From a virus: a DNA stretch of 39,318 nucleotides. Positions within the stretch are counted from its first letter, which is position 1. Every line of letters starts with the position of its first letter. The translations under genes and the position numbers were made by a program. The notes beneath the pieces were generated by a model. That model saw only the letters and a list, made by a program, of their open reading frames with translations. It was not told where the DNA came from and did not search any database. Shown here in pieces: positions 37,075 to 39,318 of this stretch. The stretch covers positions 1-39,318 of the IMG/VR virus record IMGVR_UViG_3300033148_002171, one strand, 5' to 3'.

Positions 37075-37736
37075 AATACCGCCTTCATACGCTTGTAAAT
37101 CTTACGAACAGTTTCAACGTCGTAATTATTATAATCAACGATTTTGCCATAATTGCCATCAATATAATGCTGGCCGACATTCGCTCCGTTTATGTCGCTA
37201 GGCTTTTGCTCTATACCAAGGATGAAGCACAATTCATCCTGCGAAATACCATGAGGCTTGCCAGAAAACACACCGGTAACATCAAAAACATCACCAGCCC
37301 ATGGTTTAGGGTTTATCGGCATCAGTGGAGGCATACTAACGCCATTAACAATAAAGCGCTTGAACATGAATGGTAAATCAAATTCAGCTACGTTTGATCC
37401 AATCCACTTTGTTACCTTTCTTAGCGACAACTGTTCTGATAGTGTTAATTCAAATTCACTTAATAAGTTTTTTTCACTCATTCCTGACGGCCTAAACACA
37501 TTACTCACATCGGCGTCACCTAAAGCCCATGAAATAGAAATAATTTCACCATGGCTGCCGCTTAGTGAAGTCGCATTAACTTTGTCGATAACGACCTGCT
37601 CTGATTTGTTAGCCCACCAGTTATCTATAGTTTTCTGTACTGACATTGTAGCTGGGTGCTTTAACCGCCCCTTAAAGAATTCTGGCAAGTCTGTGCGTGG
37701 TGATTTGATTGTCTCTATGTCTATAAATAAATCCAT
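37071..37736 (-). CDS. DnaQ/PolB-type 3'-5' exonuclease
   Basis: A 221-residue RNase H-fold exonuclease. Exo I is FIDIETIK (Asp6, Glu8), exo II is GSNVAEFDLPF (Asn115, Asp120), and exo III is YNNYDVET (Tyr202, Asp206). IISISWAL is the usual second strand. It resembles the stand-alone exonuclease related to the proofreading domain of PolB. In this position, beside a Rad52-like annealer, it probably generates single strands for recombination. Both ends overlap neighbours by 1-4 bp. Confidence 0.85.
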   Translation of the reverse strand: MDLFIDIETIKSPRTDLPEFFKGRLKHPATMSVQKTIDNWWANKSEQVVIDKVNATSLSGSHGEIISISWALGDADVSNVFRPSGMSEKNLLSEFELTLSEQLSLRKVTKWIGSNVAEFDLPFMFKRFIVNGVSMPPLMPINPKPWAGDVFDVTGVFSGKPHGISQDELCFILGIEQKPSDINGANVGQHYIDGNYGKIVDYNNYDVETVRKIYKRMKAVL

Positions 37737-37927
37737 TAGTCTCTCTCCGTTCTGTGGTCTGCTCTGGCCTCAATTTCATATCGACGACCTTGAATAGTAT
37801 CTTTAATTTCTGAATGCTTGAAATAAGCTCTACCTAAATTTAAGTTTCTTGCTAAGACTGCCATGCTATACGACCGGCTAAATAAATCTAAATAAAACGA
37901 TCTCATGTGCAAACTATGATTTAACAT
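37736..37927 (-). CDS. Small basic protein
   Basis: A 63-residue, Arg/His-rich protein (HMRSFYLDLFSRSYSMAVLA; RGRRYEIEARADHRTERD-like end). It overlaps the annealing-protein gene by 14 bp and the exonuclease by 1 bp, so it is kept in a tight recombination operon. It might bind DNA or link the two enzymes. No family is recognised. Confidence 0.55.
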   Translation of the reverse strand: MLNHSLHMRSFYLDLFSRSYSMAVLARNLNLGRAYFKHSEIKDTIQGRRYEIEARADHRTERD

Positions 37928-38498
37928 TTAATCTTTCTCCCCATTGGAATCTAACTTTCCCGCTTTGATCTTTAGCGGCTAAGAAGGTTATTTTGTTATC
38001 AGTGAATTCTGAATACCACACCCATTCCTTAAGCTTAAAATCATACCCAGCACTAGGCTTATCGTTTCCCCATTTATCTTTTTTCTTCGGATCAAAAAAC
38101 CACTCAGCGCCATTCGGCTTATCTCCACCGCCTTTCAGTTTCACAGAAATAACCGGATAATCGTATAGCTCAATACCAATGCCAATATTAAAACAAGTGC
38201 GCTTGAATGAATCGCTTGCTAATCCCTTCTCTTTTTCCGTATTAGACTCTGTGCCGGTATCTTCTTTTTCAACCCAATGCTTATTTTCACTATCCCATAA
38301 GCTCACCACGCAATTGCGGTTGTCTCTTGTGTGTCTTCTCTGCCAACCCATAACGCCACAAACAGAGTTCAATCGGTTAATGTCTACCCTTGCCGACTTG
38401 TACGGTAGAATCGTCGCATATCCACCCTTATTAATACTTTGAACCCTGAAATCAATTTCGGAAATTGGAAGAGGCTTTTGTAAATCTTCTATATTCAT
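37914..38498 (-). CDS. Rad52/Sak-like single-strand annealing protein
   Basis: A 194-residue protein of the Rad52/22 (Sak) type: ISEIDFRVQSINKGGYATIL with YKSARVDINRLNSVCGVMGW (residues about 12-52), and EKGLASDSFKRTCFNIGIG (90-108), the family's KGxxSDAFKRAAxxxGIG signature. It anneals complementary single strands as oligomeric rings and, with an exonuclease and NinB/NinG-like proteins, supports recombination and concatemer formation. It is near full length for phage members. Confidence 0.82.
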   Translation of the reverse strand: MNIEDLQKPLPISEIDFRVQSINKGGYATILPYKSARVDINRLNSVCGVMGWQRRHTRDNRNCVVSLWDSENKHWVEKEDTGTESNTEKEKGLASDSFKRTCFNIGIGIELYDYPVISVKLKGGGDKPNGAEWFFDPKKKDKWGNDKPSAGYDFKLKEWVWYSEFTDNKITFLAAKDQSGKVRFQWGERLNVKS

Positions 38499-38507
38499 AA
38501 ATCCCCC

Positions 38508-38690
38508 TTAGAATGGTGTATTTCGTAGTTTTGAGGACACTATATTTTTATATAGCTCATCATCTTGATACTCAAACTTAACGAAAAACTCACCAGCTAT
38601 CATCACTATCTCAACATGATTAGAGCTTATCGTTTCATCTACTGCTGCTGCTGATAGGTCAGCTTGTCTCTTTGCATCTTCGTGATTCAT
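38508..38690 (-). CDS. Small hypothetical protein, first gene of the recombination operon
   Basis: A 60-residue protein (NHEDAKRQADLSAAAVDETI; VEIVMIAGEFFVKFEYQDDE), with a helix then two strands. AGGAGAGAG precedes the ATG, the same leader sequence as at 3646. It is the promoter-proximal gene behind the operator-bearing promoter at 38716-38749. Confidence 0.6.
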   Translation of the reverse strand: MNHEDAKRQADLSAAAVDETISSNHVEIVMIAGEFFVKFEYQDDELYKNIVSSKLRNTPF

Positions 38691-38715
38691 TTTCTCTCTC
38701 CTGCTTAACTACTAC

Positions 38716-38749
38716 GAAACAGTTTATACGATGCTATTGGATTTGTAAA
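38716..38749 (-). promoter_or_regulatory. Leftward promoter with operator, recombination operon
   Basis: On the minus strand TTTACA (38749-38744), a 17-nt spacer and TAAACT (38726-38721). The -10 box is part of TAAACTGTTTC, the motif shared with the promoters at 3.7 kb. The leader and RBS (CAGGAGAG) also match those of the gene at 3646. Confidence 0.6.
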
Positions 38750-38751
38750 GG

Positions 38752-38934
38752 CTAATTCATATCAACAAGTGATGTTAATCTTTCTGCCGCATTTATTTCA
38801 AACTCAGATTTCCCGCAAGCCTTTTCTGATATGCATTTTCCAAGCTCTGATATAGCCTCAACTGGCTGAGCATTCCACCATTCTGGGTCTGGTACTTTTA
38901 ATGCTACGAGCAATGCTTTTAATCTCTTATCCAT
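38752..38934 (-). CDS. Small hypothetical protein
   Basis: A 60-residue helical protein with VPDPEWWNAQPVEAISELGK and two Cys (GKCISEKACGK). It is separated from the promoter at 38749 by only 2 bp. No family is recognised. Confidence 0.55.
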   Translation of the reverse strand: MDKRLKALLVALKVPDPEWWNAQPVEAISELGKCISEKACGKSEFEINAAERLTSLVDMN

Positions 38935-38962
38935 CTTACTTATTCCTTATCTGTTGTTAATA

Positions 38963-39151
38963 TCAACTCTCGTCTATGTATATTTTATCGACCGCCGTTT
39001 CAACATCGATAATATTGCCATTAATCGCCTTAAGCTCTTGAAGCATTGCGAATAATAATAATGATTCGACAGACTGGCTCCCAACACTGTCGCCACCCCT
39101 GAATTTCACTTTAACTCTCGATCCATCCTGCTCTATTGATACTACGCTCAT
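38963..39151 (-). CDS. Small hypothetical protein
   Basis: A 62-residue protein: beta strands VVSIEQDGSRVKVKFRGGDS, then a helix ESLLLFAMLQELKAINGN and an acidic end. The ATG at 39151 is preferred to that at 39157 because AAGGA lies 8-9 nt upstream of it. No family is recognised. Confidence 0.6.
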   Translation of the reverse strand: MSVVSIEQDGSRVKVKFRGGDSVGSQSVESLLLFAMLQELKAINGNIIDVETAVDKIYIDES

Positions 39152-39170
39152 CTTCATATCCTTTTAATAG

Positions 39171-39318
39171 TTACCGTTGCGCTCTAATGCCTAGTAATAT
39201 CCTCATAAACCACGAAATATCTTTGATCGATATATACTCGCCATATTCATGCTCGTCCATTTGCGGCTCGACTACTATCGTTAGTTTGTCATATTCTGAC
39301 ACTGAGCTTTTATTGTAA
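39171..39318 (-). CDS. Small hypothetical protein, C-terminal part (continues from 1-143)
   Basis: This is the 3' end of the 58-residue gene that starts at 143; stop TAA at 39171-39173. Bases 39205-39318 repeat 1-114 and so duplicate codons already listed there. The intact reading frame across the join supports a closed map. Confidence 0.7.
   Translation of the reverse strand, partial: YNKSSVSEYDKLTIVVEPQMDEHEYGEYISIKDISWFMRILLGIRAQR
39205..39318. repeat. Terminal direct repeat, right copy
   Basis: Identical over 114 bases to 1-114. See the left copy. Confidence 0.95.

Noticed and set aside
1-39318. CRISPR array
   Set aside because: No set of regularly spaced short repeats was found; the repeats present are pairs or coding repeats.

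Overview
This window looks like one complete genome of a short-tailed (podovirus-type) double-stranded DNA phage, of about 39.2 kb. The last 114 bases repeat the first 114 exactly, and a leftward gene reads without a break across the junction, so the contig is a closed circle or terminally redundant map cut at an arbitrary point (unique length 39204 bp). Base composition is AT-rich (roughly 40% GC by eye). The P22-type packaging and tail-hub proteins, lambda Nin-type recombination genes and tRNA/TnpB styles suggest a gammaproteobacterial host, possibly aquatic. The host cannot be named from sequence alone. I see no integrase, partition system, DNA polymerase, primase, helicase or recognisable endolysin.

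Layout. Two divergent transcription units start at about 3.65-3.79 kb. The leftward unit runs 3646 to 728, then across the junction from 143 through 39171 and on to 34300. It encodes small regulators (XRE and ribbon-helix-helix proteins), an annealing and exonuclease recombination module (Rad52/Sak-like protein, DnaQ-like exonuclease) and an RtcB-type RNA ligase. A TnpB-like gene (1385-2482) lies in the opposite orientation inside it. The rightward unit runs 3791 to 34295. First comes a long train of small overlapping early genes: YopX-like, a stand-alone ClpX-type zinc finger, several Cys-pair microproteins, an ACP-like protein, a probable replication accessory protein, and NinB-like and NinG proteins. 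Then come the late genes: a repeat-bearing surface protein, TerS, TerL, portal, scaffold, capsid, cement, adaptor, gp10-type hub, tail proteins, ejection proteins, tailspike, a membrane/coiled-coil protein and a class 3 lipase.

How it works together. Late genes are packed with 1-14 bp overlaps and interrupted only by an intrinsic terminator after the capsid block, which should let capsid and cement be made in excess over tail proteins. The capsid and cement genes resemble Bordetella phage BPP-1, and the terminase, portal and hub resemble P22. The leftward promoters share a TAAACTGTT operator-like motif that probably ties them to one repressor.

Most unusual points. (1) Two tRNA-like genes have perfect acceptor and T arms but abnormal middles; one carries about 46 extra nucleotides before a perfect anticodon hairpin. 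They sit in a genome that also encodes an RNA ligase. (2) Two cassettes of about 860 bp share a near-identical promoter at one end and a near-identical HTH gene at the other, but hold unrelated cargo. (3) Four GTTATAAC palindromes, two of them bounding an attC-like imperfect inverted repeat, cluster around rtcB and its neighbours. (4) The TnpB-like protein lacks the usual RuvC-II glutamate. (5) A lipase occupies the position expected for lysis genes, with no visible endolysin.
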